A stretch of 64,000 nucleotides of DNA from the NCBI RefSeq assembly GCF_947172395.1, contig NC_069109.1, positions 536,001 to 600,000 of the forward strand, in the 5' to 3' direction. This DNA comes from Bicyclus anynana. Taxonomy: Eukaryota; Arthropoda; Insecta; Lepidoptera; Nymphalidae. The notes under the pieces are model-generated. The model was not told where the DNA came from and ran no database searches. It saw nothing but the letters and a program-made list of their open reading frames with translations. A program made the translations under genes and the position numbers. Positions 22,848 through 33,351 of this stretch are shown here, piece after piece (within the stretch, counting starts at the first letter, position 1; every line of letters begins with the position of its first letter).

Positions 22848-22975
22848 GCATAGCATAGCATGGATATGTGCTTTGCCTTCGATTTGGAGGGCGTAGGTTC
22901 GTATCCAGGCTATGCTCGTCCAACTTTTCAGTTAGGTATGTGCATTTTAAGAAATTAAATGTTTCAAACGGTGAG
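22848..22975 (+). mobile_element. SINE family B, 5' part
   Basis: The degenerate head (GCATAGCATGGATATGTGC) and box-B region (GGTTCGTATCC) are followed by the body to the CAAACGGTGAGG motif. Confidence 0.75.
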
Positions 22976-22997
22976 GGATTAATTTTTTTAATTATTC

Positions 22998-23110
22998 ACC
23001 AGGTGGACTGATGACAAGCGAGTAGCAGACATTCGCTGGATACAGGCGGCTCAGTATCGTGATGTTTGGAAGTGCCTACAAAAGGCCTATGTATGTCCTG
23101 CAGTGGATTG
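22998..23110 (+). mobile_element. RTE-type LINE 3' fragment
   Basis: The forward sequence CACCAGGTGGACTGATGACA...GCCTATGTATGTCCTGCAGT corresponds to the extreme C-terminus and 3' end of the RTE copies seen reversed at 5777 and 33352. Confidence 0.75.
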
Positions 23111-23132
23111 ATTGAAATTATAATTATTATAT

Positions 23133-23345
23133 ATATAGTAATATTATAAAGCTAAAGAGTTTGTTTGAACGCGCTAATCTCAGGAACTACTGGCCCGATT
23201 TGAAAAATTCTTTCAGTGTTAGATAGCCCATTTATCGAGGAAGGCTATAAGCTATATATTATTACTATATATTTCATTCGCGTGGTTCCCGTATTCCTAC
23301 GGGAACGGGAACCACGCGAATGAAACCGCATGGCGTTAGCTAGTT
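23133..23345 (+). mobile_element. Helitron-like element (subfamily 1)
   Basis: Runs from TAGTAATATTATAAAGCTAAAG to GCGTTAGCTAGT. It contains the GAACGCGCTAATCTCAGGAA block and a perfect-looking inverted pair CGCGTGGTTCCCGT...ACGGGAACCACGCG near its end. Confidence 0.75.
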
Positions 23346-23348
23346 ATA

Positions 23349-23657
23349 TGCATCATTATCAACCCATATTCAGATCACTGCTGAGCTCGAGTTTCCTTTT
23401 AGAATGAGAGGGGTTAGGCCAATAGTCCACGCTGGCCCAATACGGATTGGCAGACTTCACACACGCAGAGAATTAAAAAAATTCTCGTGTATGCAGGTTT
23501 TCTCACGATGTTTTCCTTCACCGATTGAGACACGTGATATTTAATTTCTTAAAATGCACACAACTGAAAAGTTGGAGGTGTATGCGCTGGATCGGATTCG
23601 AACCCACACGCTTCGGAATCGGAGGCAGAGGTCATATCCACTGGGCTATCACGGCTT
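23349..23657 (-). mobile_element. SINE family B, near full length
   Basis: Reverse copy from CATCATTATCAACCCATATT to GGGCTATCACGGCTTGG. Confidence 0.9.
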
Positions 23658-23825
23658 GGCTAGTTATATTATGGCTGCTGTGAGGAAGTACCTATATAGT
23701 GTATGATTAATCAAAAAAAATTAAAATATAACAAAATTCCAATGTTACTAACTATACTAAAATATGTAAGGTAAAAATGTTACTAATATACTATGGATTT
23801 GAAATCAAAAATAAATGATTATTAT

Positions 23826-24021
23826 CTATACTAATATTATAAAGCTGAAGAGTTTGTTTGTTTGATTGAACGCGCTAATCTCAGGAACTACTGGTCCGAT
23901 TTGAAAAATTCTTTCAGTTTTATATAGCCCATTTATCGAGGAAGGCTATAGGCTATATTTTATTTCCATATTCCTACGGGAACGGGAACCACGCGGGTGA
24001 AACCGCGCAGTGTCAGCTAGT
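23826..24021 (+). mobile_element. Helitron-like element (subfamily 1)
   Basis: Begins TCTATACTAATATTATAAAG and ends GTGTCAGCTAGT, with all family blocks in order. Confidence 0.8.
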
Positions 24022-24039
24022 TATGTTATAATTACCGAA

Positions 24040-24342
24040 CTATTCTACAGCGTTTCTTGATGAATACTGTTTACCGACAAATAAATTAGAAATGAAGGTA
24101 GAAAACGCATGTCATTTCACAACTTATTTATTTAAAAATATGTATAAACAGTTTATAAAATGTTATATAAAATATATTAATCATATCTAATTGGTCTAAG
24201 CTTATTAATCAAATTTATTTTCATTAATTCAAGAACAAGTTAATTATAATTATTATTAGTTGTGAAATGACTAGTGATTTGTACCCTCATTTTTAATTTG
24301 TTTGTTGGTAAACAGTACTCATCAAGAAACGCTGTAGTATAG
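24040..24342. mobile_element. MITE with long (about 85-bp) inverted ends
   Basis: The left arm starts CTATTCTACAGCGTTTCTTG. The right arm ends CAAGAAACGCTGTAGTATAG, its near-complement. The arms stay complementary through TACTGTTTACC/GGTAAACAGTA, AAATTAGAAATGA/TCATTTTTAATTT and GTCATTTCACAACT/AGTTGTGAAATGAC. No ORF inside. The RNA would fold into one long hairpin. Confidence 0.85.
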
Positions 24343-24570
24343 GGCATGGATTTTGCCTTTTAAATCATTTTTTTGTTAATACTTAGGTAACATTTTGTGC
24401 TACAAAGTCTATAGAATGAAACAAGAGAGCTGGTTCAATTTAGGCATTAATCTCGCTCACGATGGAGGCTGTATTGCGCCTTCACTCATCGAGCCTGTCG
24501 ACGTAGATTGGATTTTAAGTAGCCTAGTGCTAGCTAGCTATATCTGCCTGTTTTATGAGTATCATATAAC

Positions 24571-24878
24571 CTCAGACCAATTATTGTACAGGACCTGCCT
24601 CGCTAGACGTAACTTTTTTGTCAAAGTATATGATCAACGATCTAATGTGATTTTAAAAACTGTCTATAGAATCGATGTTAAATAGTTGTAATCGTGTTCG
24701 TCGGTTAAAGAGCTCAGTAAAAATACCTTTTTGTGTAATTGAATTGTAAAAAACGGGCAAAAACTACTAGTTTAGTATTAGATATATACCAAATCTATAC
24801 TCGTTTTCCTCAGACAATGACAGACAATTTTGTTCGTGACTATGAGTGCGATACAGGTCCTTCTATAATTGGTCTGAG
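24571..24878 (+). mobile_element. hAT-type MITE
   Basis: Ends are CTCAGACCAATTATTGTACA and TCTATAATTGGTCTGAG. Flanks CATATAAC and CTTATAAC match in 7 of 8 bases. Same interior as the 47510 copy (CCTGCCTCGCTAGACGTTAC type). Confidence 0.87.
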
Positions 24879-24959
24879 CTTATAACGTAAAACTTTACAT
24901 AAGAACTAAAAAATTAGGTAATATCGATTAAATAATCCGTATTTTTAGAATTTAATTAA

Positions 24960-25060
24960 ATTGGATTTTAAGTAGCCCAGTGCTAGCTAGCTAGCTTTGT
25001 AGATATGCCTGTTTTATGAGTATCGTAAATCGTAAAACTTTACATAAGAACTAAAAAATT
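24960..25060 (+). repeat. Short direct duplication of the MITE surroundings
   Basis: TTGGATTTTAAGTAGCC...AGTGCTAGCTAGCT and GTTTTATGAGTATC repeat the sequence found just left of the MITE (24507-24565). The ACTTTACATAAGAACTAAAAAATTAGGTAAT stretch then repeats 24893-24921. The MITE is absent from this second copy. Confidence 0.75.
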
Positions 25061-25156
25061 AGGTAATTTTGAGTATTATTTAAGGAAAATGATTATGGAA
25101 GATTTATGGATTCATTTCACAAATATTACTGCATAGATACAACTAATCTATTATAT

Positions 25157-25357
25157 ATCTATACTAATATTATAAAGCTGAAGAGTTTGTTTGTTTGCTT
25201 GCTTAAACGTGCTAATCTTAGGAAGTACTGGTCCGATTTGAAATTTTTTTTCAGTGTTAGATAGCCCATTTATTGAGGAATGCTATAGGCTATATATTAT
25301 CCCCGTTTTCCTACGGGAACAGGAACCACGCAGGTGAACCGCGCGGCGTCAGCTAGT
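25157..25357 (+). mobile_element. Helitron-like element (subfamily 1)
   Basis: Begins TCTATACTAATATTATAAAG and ends GCGGCGTCAGCTAGT. Confidence 0.8.
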
Positions 25358-25930
25358 AATATTATAAATGTGAAAGTAAGTCTGTCTGTTTGTCTGTCTG
25401 TTCTGTTACCTTCCTCGGCTGAACCGATCAAGATGAATTTTGGTATAATGGTAAATGGGACCTTGGAGCAAAACATATAGTAATTTTTGACCCTAAAATA
25501 AAAATAGATATCAAACAGGTTTTGATAGTTTGTATGAAAAGTCCTTCATTTTTTAGAGTTACAGTTTTAAAAAAATATTTATAAATCTTAAAAAATTAAC
25601 GAAATTTAACGTGATTTAAGGATTTTTAAAATTCAACCTCTAAAGTGGTGAAATAGGGGTTGAAAGTTTACATTGATTTATGTAATCATGGGCAATATGA
25701 ATTGCTGATACAGAAACAAACAATTCTTAACTAGATGCATTGCTTAAATCTATACCTACTAAAATTATAAAGAGGAAAGGTTTGATTTGTATGCATTGAA
25801 TAGGCTCTAAAACTATTGGAAAAAATCTTTCACTAAATGAAAGCTACATTATCAACGAGTAACATAGGCTATATTTTATCCCCATATTTCCACAGGAATG
25901 GGAACTACGCGACTAAAATAGTTCATATGA
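25358..25930 (+). mobile_element. Further Helitron-like repeat pieces
   Basis: 25358-25720 starts AATATTATAAATGTGAAAGT and shares GTATGAAAAGTCCTTCATTT, AATTCAACCTCTAAAGTGG and AATAGGGGTTGAAAGTTTAC with 59585-59905. 25751-25930 is a subfamily-3 copy (AAAATTATAAAGAGGAAAGG ... GGGAACTACGCG). Confidence 0.55.
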
Positions 25931-25934
25931 ATTA

Positions 25935-26152
25935 TGAAAATCCACACCCCTTTCAGTTTCTACACGACATCGTACCGGAACGCTAAATCGCTTATCGGTA
26001 CGTCTTTGCCGGTAGGGCGGTAACTAACCACGGCTGAAGCCTCCCATCAACCAGACCTGGACTAATTAAGAAAACCTCAATCGGCGCATTCGGGGATCGA
26101 ACCCAGGACCTCCGTCTTTTAAATCCACCGCGCATACCACTGAGGCCGTGAA
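25935..26152 (-). mobile_element. SINE family A, 5' two thirds
   Basis: Reverse copy with CCCTTTCAGTTTCTACACGA, box B complement GGGGATCGAACCC and the head up to ACCACTGAGGCCGTG. The 3' body end is missing. Confidence 0.88.
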
Positions 26153-26164
26153 AAACGTTAAAAG

Positions 26165-26325
26165 CCTCAATAGCTCAACGGTAAGAGCGGTCGGACTCAC
26201 CACCGAGGGGTGGTGGTTCGATCCCCGCCCCGTTGGTCTATTGTCGTACCCACTCCAAGCACAGTATTTAACGAGTAGTTGGAGGGGAATGTTAATATTG
26301 GTCATATTATAAAAAAATATGGGAA
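26165..26325 (+). mobile_element. SINE family D (tRNA-like head)
   Basis: The head has a box-A-like TAGCTCAACGGTAAGAG and box B GGTTCGATCCC. The body follows with CCGTTGGTCTATTGTCGTAC, GTTGGAGGGGAATG and ATTGGTCATATT. It shares its whole body with 51412-51580. Two dispersed copies with the same non-tRNA body argue against a functional tRNA gene. Confidence 0.7.
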
Positions 26326-26329
26326 ATAT

Positions 26330-27890
26330 TCTTTAAAAAAAACATACATAGCTACCTAGTACCTACATACTTCTTCGAACGAATTCTAGCAAAAAGTTAT
26401 TTATTGTAAAAAAACACATATGTAATACATACCTTATTAACATTTTTAATGTAAAATTGTCCAAATATTATTCAAAAATCTTCCAACACTCCAATCTGAC
26501 AAAGGACACTCGAATCCAATTAATTTATGACAAAAACATTAATTTTGTTAATTTATTTCACAAACAGAATGTTAATTTACAATTAAACACGTTAATTGCA
26601 TTTAATGTTTTACAAATAATTGTAAATTTTATCTACCAGCTAGGCATTTTCATATTTTCTGTTCAATTTTCCATTTGATCACTGCTGTAATTTAATTAAT
26701 GAAAAATCGCTTTTTTGGGATACCTTTTAAGTTTCTTTATTTGCATTTAAATCAAAGATTATTTTTGCTTGGTTTATTCACTTTTAAAGGCCAAATTTGT
26801 ATGTTTATAGTAAATCTACTATCGGTTCGGAAAACCTACCTAACCGGCAAGAAAATCAAAGAAAATCTTACAAAAGAGTATACGTACTTTTCAGTTTTTT
26901 GACTGGTTTTTCCCAAGCGATGGTAGAGTCACTATTCATTGACAGTCTTGACTATTATTTGAAAGTCAAAAAGAAATAAAATTGAAATAAATAATTTTAA
27001 TTAGATATGCGGACAAATTCCTTGAAGAGAAATATAATCAGAAGCTGTTTTAAAAGTAATATTTTTTACAAAAATTTGTATTTTTAAGAAAATAATTTAG
27101 ATTTTTTAATAGTTTTCAATTTAATTTAATTTATTGTAACGCATTTCTCTATCTAGATACTAAGTAAAATTACATTATGATTTAAATATTTATCTATTTG
27201 CCAAGTAAATGGTTTAATTTGATAAGTATCATTTAAATTACACACATTCAAATTCAATTCAACCTTTTTTTTATTTTTTTTTTAAAATTAAATTAATGCT
27301 TTAAGATTTTTAAAACACACACTATTTTCACCTATTTTTCATTAATTAAATGTTTTTTTCACGCACTGTGTTCTTAATGTTTATTTTTCACCACACGTCT
27401 GTATGATGTCTGGTATTCACGTAACTGGGGTATGTTTTGAGGGAATAGGGGTTGATTTATGGGCTGTGTAGGGGGTGACACGGAGCTTACGATGGGATTT
27501 GGACACGGTTCGCTAACCGCTAGGGGTAGCTACCCCTCGCGTACCTTCCAATTGTAATTGATAAATTCCTGTAAGATTTTAACGATTATTATTAATTTAA
27601 GAACTTGTTAATTATTATGCTTGATTGAAATAGGTATATCTGTTATTTAAGCGTTTGCATAGCTTTATTGCGAAGCGACCGAATCAAGAATTTCCGTAAC
27701 GAAAATAAACCTAACACCCAAGCCGTGCATCAAGTTAACACATTTCGACGTTATCATATCGACTCAACTGGACAAGTGGTGTGAAGAGGCTAAACTTATT
27801 AAACAGAGTTCGACTCCAGCTCAACGTAAAGACGTTTTTTTTAATTTATTCTTATCTAAAGAAAAAAAATAACACGATAGCAACTATGAA
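26330..27890. other. AT-rich, no gene recognised
   Basis: Very AT-rich sequence with a few short frames lacking any domain. 27640-27835 is the reversed partner of 6990-7230 (CTAACACCCAAGCCGTGCAT). Confidence 0.5.
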
Positions 27891-28010
27891 ACATCGATAC
27901 TATAGAGACAGTTTTTATAATAGCATTAGATCTTTGATCATATATTTTGACAGAGAAGTAACGTCTTGCGAGGTCCTTAAGCAATTAATCCGAGGCTGAT
28001 ATTTATGATC
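27891..28010 (-). mobile_element. hAT-type MITE, one end only
   Basis: Reversed half element: AACATCGATACTATAGAGAC, GATCATATATTTTGACAGAG, and the end TTAATCCGAGGC. Confidence 0.65.
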
Positions 28011-28424
28011 TAAGCAACGATATTTTATAAGATAGGGCACTAGCGCATCAAAATTGAGGCGGACGAATATGCTTACTTAGGCATTGTGGTGTATAACACA
28101 ATTTTTTAAATAAATGTTTTTTCTTTCTTTCTTTTTCTTTCTTTTCATAATTGTCGTAATTTCATTTATTCGCTTATTAACAACGTAAGTTAAACAAACA
28201 ATACTTTTTACATACACAATGTCGAGTTGTTTAGGATGTTTAAAAACTGTTTATACATAAATATATAATGGCAATATACACAAAGTTGTGTGTCTCAGTG
28301 GAGTAGCTAAATTCAGCTTACGTTTTGCGGTGATTTTGTAGGGACGTAACCGATCTATAGTATAAAATTACCATTGATTCAACTACCCGAAAAGGTATTT
28401 TTATGGAGCTGCTCTTCTGCTGTC

Positions 28425-28584
28425 ATTATAAAAACTGTCTCTTTAATATCGATGTTTCATTGTTGTAATCGTGAATTACAACAATGAAACATCGATATAT
28501 ACAGTTTTTATAATCGCATTAGATCGTTGATCATATAATTTGACAGAGAAGTAACTCTAGCGAGGTCCATAAGTAATTAGTCTG
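28425..28584 (-). mobile_element. hAT-type MITE rearranged into an inverted repeat
   Basis: The MITE interior occurs twice head-to-head: left arm 28425-28469 (ATTATAAAAACTGTC ... CATTGTTGTAAT) and right arm 28475-28514 (ATTACAACAATG ... CAGTTTTTATAAT), with a 5-base centre. The element continues to its end TTAGTCTGAG near 28584. Confidence 0.75.
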
Positions 28585-29005
28585 AGGCTAATATTGATGA
28601 ACCAAGATGTTATCGCTTACTCGAGCAAGAAATCGAACCCGAGACTCGGCTGCAATACCCAACCGTGCCAAAGAGACGTGTACACAAGTAATTCCATCTA
28701 ATGGTGGAGCGAAAATGCGCAAAAAGCTCAAAAAAGCGACAATGCAAGCTACGGTAATGAGCTGTGACATTCCTTGTCCGCCATTTGCAATTTTGCGCAA
28801 ACATTTTCATATAAAAGTTCTTATATTTAATGTTCTAGAAAAGTCTAGTTGAATAGAAGCAGGCTTTACCTACTTTTGCGAAAGTTCCTAATGATTAGTA
28901 ATTAATTAATATAAGTATTAAAGTTAATATTACTTGTCTAGTTTTAGTCTAACGCTAACCTGTGGTAGACACAGAATAAAGATCATACAGAGTGAGTCTT
29001 TGACG

Positions 29006-29261
29006 GTCGCGTGGCGCAGTGGGTAGTGACCCTGCTTTCTGTATCCACGGCCGTGGGTTCGATTCCCACAACTGGAAAATATTTGTGTGATGAGCATGGG
29101 TGTTTTCCAGTGTCTGTGTGTATTTATACATTATATAAGTATTTATATGTAGTATATAATTGTATATTAATATTATAATATCAACTATCTTCGCACCCAT
29201 AACACAAGCTACTCTGTATGCTTACTTTGAGGCTAGATAGGGATGTATTGTTTAAGTATAT

Positions 29262-29293
<32 letters not shown>

Positions 29294-29300
29294 GCAGCGT
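29006..29300 (+). mobile_element. SINE family C, full length
   Basis: The head has box A GTGGCGCAGTGGG and box B GGTTCGATTCC. The body has TGAGCATGGGTGTTTTCCAG and GCACCCATAACACAAGCTAC, with an (ATTT)n tail at 29258-29295. A reversed copy is at 45682-45980 and a 3' piece at 55140-55210. Confidence 0.88.
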
Positions 29301-31167
29301 GGTGAAGGCAGTGAAACCCATAAAAAACAAACGTCACGCGTCTTGATATCCGCATATATGTTTGTATATACGGATGTCAAGGAGCTTTCATAATTTGTAT
29401 TTCAAGGTTTAACACTAACAACAATTACGTAAATTAATATAATAATCAATAATATCCAATAAAAAATACTCCATCTTATTTCTTTACTTTTCGAGAACAG
29501 TTTTTAAAATATTTAAAAACGCCATTTTGTCTTGATATTGAAAATTACTGATGCGACGCTTCGTGTTTTGAATTTTGTATTTGTAACGGGTACGACACCT
29601 TCGTTTTCCGTGCGCTCCATCTGCATATTATTGATTAATCTGTGTACATTAATTTGAATTATTGAAGTAAATATTACTTGTCAAGCTGTAGTTGTATTTT
29701 ATATATATTTTCTGTATATTTACTCAGGTGTATTCAGGAATATTTTATACTATAGACATTTTACGTGGCTAGAAAATCACCGCAAAAATAATCCGAATTT
29801 AGCGACTCCATTGAGCACAATTTTGGGTTTTCTTACATTATATATTTATGTTTATACAATTTTTACACTTTCTAAACACGCAACTGGACATTTTAGACAA
29901 TATTTTATTAATATTTGTTTGATAATAATAATAATTATAATATCGTTTATTTGCAAGAATTATTGTTCTTTACAACATTCAACTAAATGAATAGTGTGCA
30001 AATACTGTACATGGTGAAAAAGAAAAAATACAAACAGTGAAATAAAATTAAGAAAAATATAAATACAATCAGTCACAATTACTAAATTAAATTAAATAAA
30101 ATTACAAAATAAAAATAACACAAATAGTCATAATTACCAAATTAAATGAAAAAAAAAGAAAAGAAAAAAGTTACAATTACAATATAATACAATAATTGGA
30201 ATTAAAAGTAAGTACGAGTTTAAATAACTTTCGTTGTTTACAATGCGACTAAATGAAATTAAGACAATTAGCTATTAGGACGATTAATTAAGACCACAGA
30301 TATAAGAAGTAACAGCGTTAGCTTTTAGCGATGTCTGTTCTGTGATTAAGACGATATATTAATTAAGACGATTCGCTAGTGACATATCTAACTATATAAA
30401 ACTAGAGGTGACTGACGGATCGGGCTGTAATTTGTCAGGGAAGTAGATGTTATGACGTAGGCATCCGCTAAGAAAGGATTATGATCTATTCCACCCCCCA
30501 AGGGGATAAAATAGGGGATGAAAGTTTGTATGAAACTTTGTCATTATTGAAGCGATTTGACTGAAATTTGGAATGAATATAGATTTTACTCAGTATTAAC
30601 ACATAGATGACTTTTCAACCCGTAAAAATCCGTGGTTCCCGCGGGATTTGTAAAAAACTGAATTCCACGCGGACGAAGTCGCGGGCGTCCGCTAGTCTTT
30701 AGTATAAAATCATTGATGATCACAAACAACGTAGCGTTCTAGTGGCAAAAGAATTTTCAAAATCGGTTTTTTAGATCCAGAGTTTATCCCATATAACACC
30801 ACTTTTACCTCTCTATAATATTAGTATTAGATAAAATATTTACTCACTAAGTACATAGTAAAGTCTAAAAGGATGAAAACAAAGAATGTATAACAAAAAC
30901 ACACTTTCCTCCCTAGGGTGAAACTACCCTCAACTAGCCCTCACGTAAAAGGTAAAGAGAATTGAAAGAAAGTCCACTGGGGTTGAATTTTTTATAATGA
31001 AAATTCTTGGGGGCGTTTTATTCATCTTTTCGTATACTAAAATGAAGGGTGGTTTTCCTTTACTATAATGATTGTAAATCGAAAATTTTTATTGTAGTTT
31101 ACGCAAGATTAGATGAAAATTTCACACGTTACTTTATTTATTAAACGACTTCAAAATAAATGAAATT
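29301..31167. other. Repeat pieces, no gene recognised
   Basis: 29409-29650 matches 3120-3400. 29740-29830 carries the ATAGACATTTTACGTGGC type block. 29930-30230 is AT-rich with several short direct repeats (ACAATAC, AATTACNAAATTAAAT). 30410-30700 holds Helitron-like pieces ending GGACGAAGTCGCGGGCGTCC. Confidence 0.5.
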
Positions 31168-31460
31168 AACAATCCATTTTCGGCTCACTGAGCACGAGTC
31201 TCTCAGAATGAGAAGGGTAAGTCCAATAGTCCACCACGCTGGCCTAATGCGGATTGGCAGACTTCACACACGCAGAGAATTAAGAAAATTCTCATGTATG
31301 CAGGTTTCCTCACGATGTTTTCCTTCACTGTTTGAGACACGTGATATTTCATTTCTTAAAATGCACACAACTGAAAATTTGGAGGTGCATGCCCCGGACC
31401 GGATTCAAAACCCTCCGGAATCGGAGGCAGAGGTCATATCCATTCGGCTATCACAGGTCT
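31168..31460 (-). mobile_element. SINE family B copy
   Basis: Reverse copy from AATCCATTTTCGGCTCACTG to CGGCTATCACAGG. Slightly shortened in the head (GGATTCAAAACCC in place of box B complement). Confidence 0.88.
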
Positions 31461-32022
31461 AAATATCTTACTATCTTATTCTACTAATATTACTTGTCTG
31501 TCTGTGCAAATTTTTTTTCCCGGAAGAACTAAATTTCACGCTGTCAAAGTCGCAGGTCTGTAATATATGTAATTTGGTGGTTACAAATGGTTCTGGATCT
31601 CAGATTCTGGAAAAGTTAGGAGCCTGATATTTGAGTAAATGATATTTCAAAGTGTTAGCTTCGTTATGACTATACAAAATACACAATTTGTAAAACTTTT
31701 CCCGATAGTTTATTTTATTGAAAAATACATGTTTTGCTCAAATTTTGCTTTCAATCTCAGGAAAAGCAAACTTATTTTCTTAAATTTTCGTTTTGTATAG
31801 AAAATTAGGTAGGTAGGTATATCTTGAACATGGCCATTTTGTTTTTCGTTATGTTGTTTAATTTACTTGCAATTAGGTAAAAATGGTTTTGGCGCTCACG
31901 TCATAAAATTTGCGTCGCGCGTCAATCGCTCCGTGCTCTTCACTCACGTGAAAGTCATAATTCGGCGTCTCGCTTGCGCTTCGAATTTTATCCATATCGT
32001 ACCGACGCGCTGCGCGCTCTTA

Positions 32023-32200
32023 AGCCGTGATAGCCCAGTAGATATGACCTCTGTGCCTTCAATTCGGTGGGCATAGGTTCGAATCGAATTTTTCCAATCC
32101 GCATTAGGCCAGCGTGGTGAACTAGTAGCCTTACCCTTCTCACTCTGTGAGTAGATTCGTGCTCAGCAGTGAGCCGAAAGGGTTGATAATGCTGATGATA
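32023..32200 (+). mobile_element. SINE family B with internal deletion
   Basis: Head AAGCCGTGATAGCCCAGTAG and box B GGTTCGAATC are followed directly by the 3' body (CCAATCCGCATTAGGCCAGC) and the end GGGTTGATAATGCTGATGAT. Confidence 0.88.
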
Positions 32201-32780
32201 GTTTGAGCCCACGAACCCACATTGGGCCAGCGATGTGGGTCTAAGCTCCACACCTCCTCTCGATAATGAAAATAGTATAAGCCAGCTTCTAAACATATGT
32301 GCTAAAATTACTGTATGTTTGTATATTTATCGAAATAAATTGTATAATTCTCTGTCTACAGTCTATTTATTCTACTGTCTTCGTTTCATAGTCCATCTTA
32401 AACGTATCAAATAGAGCACAGAATACTAAAGCTGTGAAGAAAAACAGGTTTTAATTAAAAAGTTGCTCTAAGTTTTATAGTACAAGAGACGTCATACAAA
32501 TCGCATAAAGCGTTGAGACACTAGAGGCAAACGGACGGTAATTATTTTGGAAAACACCGTGAAAGGAGTTTCATAATGTTTTCAAAATACCTATTCAACG
32601 TCACCCAACTCGAGAGTTTTGAGGTTTCTCTCGCTTTTCATTTTGGGTACAAAGATGTTTTTAATTGCTGAAATATGGGTTTGTAGAATTATTTACTAAG
32701 TTAAACTGTTTGGAGGAGGAAATTGTCAAAGATTAAATTAATTAAGGTCTTAGTGTTCATTAGTGGTCTTAGCGGCAGCC

Positions 32781-32970
32781 ATTACCGACGACTGCAGTCG
32801 ACTGCCGTTGGCTGCCGCCGAGACGACGCTGACTGCAATTGGCTGCCGCCGAGACGTCGCTGACTGCAGTTGGCGGAGCCGTTAGCTGCCGCCGAGACGT
32901 CACTGACTGCAGTCGACTGCCGTTGGCTGCCGCCGAGACGTCATCGACTGCAGTCGACAGCGGTATCGAT
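32781..32970. repeat. GC-rich irregular tandem repeat
   Basis: Four units share GCTGCCGCCGAGACG (starts 32811, 32842, 32885, 32926). They alternate with the palindrome-bearing CGACTGCAGTCG or its variants. Spacing is 31, 43 and 41 bp. It is an isolated GC-rich patch with no ORF of note. Confidence 0.75.
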
Positions 32971-33207
32971 AAGAGTTGCCGCTCGTGTAAATAAACCCTA
33001 ATACAAAATGACCCTAATTCTAAATAGAATAATTAGGCGCAATAAATTCGGCACGTAGTTCTAAGATCTCAAGTTGCTGGAATGACGACCCCGCACCGGA
33101 GAGCTTCTGTATTTGATGACACCCCAAATTGAGAACATCGAGAGATAGCTATTAAATTTTGGAATAAAGTTCTTATATGTGGCTTACACAGGTCAATATA
33201 GTGTAGA

Positions 33208-33340
33208 ATGGCGTCATCATTGTCAGCCGATGGAAGTCCACTGCTGGACATAGGTCTCTTGCATGGACTTCCAAACACAACGGTCTCGAGCAGCCAGCAT
33301 CCAGCGGCTCTTTCGAACCCGCTTGATGTCCTCGGTCCAC
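33208..33340 (-). mobile_element. RTE-type LINE 3' fragment
   Basis: Reversed fragment starting with ATCATTGTCAGCCGATGG and ending at the CTCGGTCCAC motif. The younger RTE copy inserted immediately beside it. Confidence 0.85.
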
Positions 33341-33351
33341 CTATGCCCAAC

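Noticed and set aside
26160..26240. Functional tRNA gene
   Set aside because: Box A and box B are present, but the same head with the same non-tRNA body recurs at 51412. The other box A/B pairs (19197, 29006, 46000, 57120) also sit on SINE bodies.
26457..26979. Small proteins at 26.4-27.0 kb
   Set aside because: Low-complexity AT-rich frames without start context, signal peptide or domain.
31867..32000. GC-richer patch as an exon
   Set aside because: Open for 69 codons but reads into a SINE head; no splice borders or domain.
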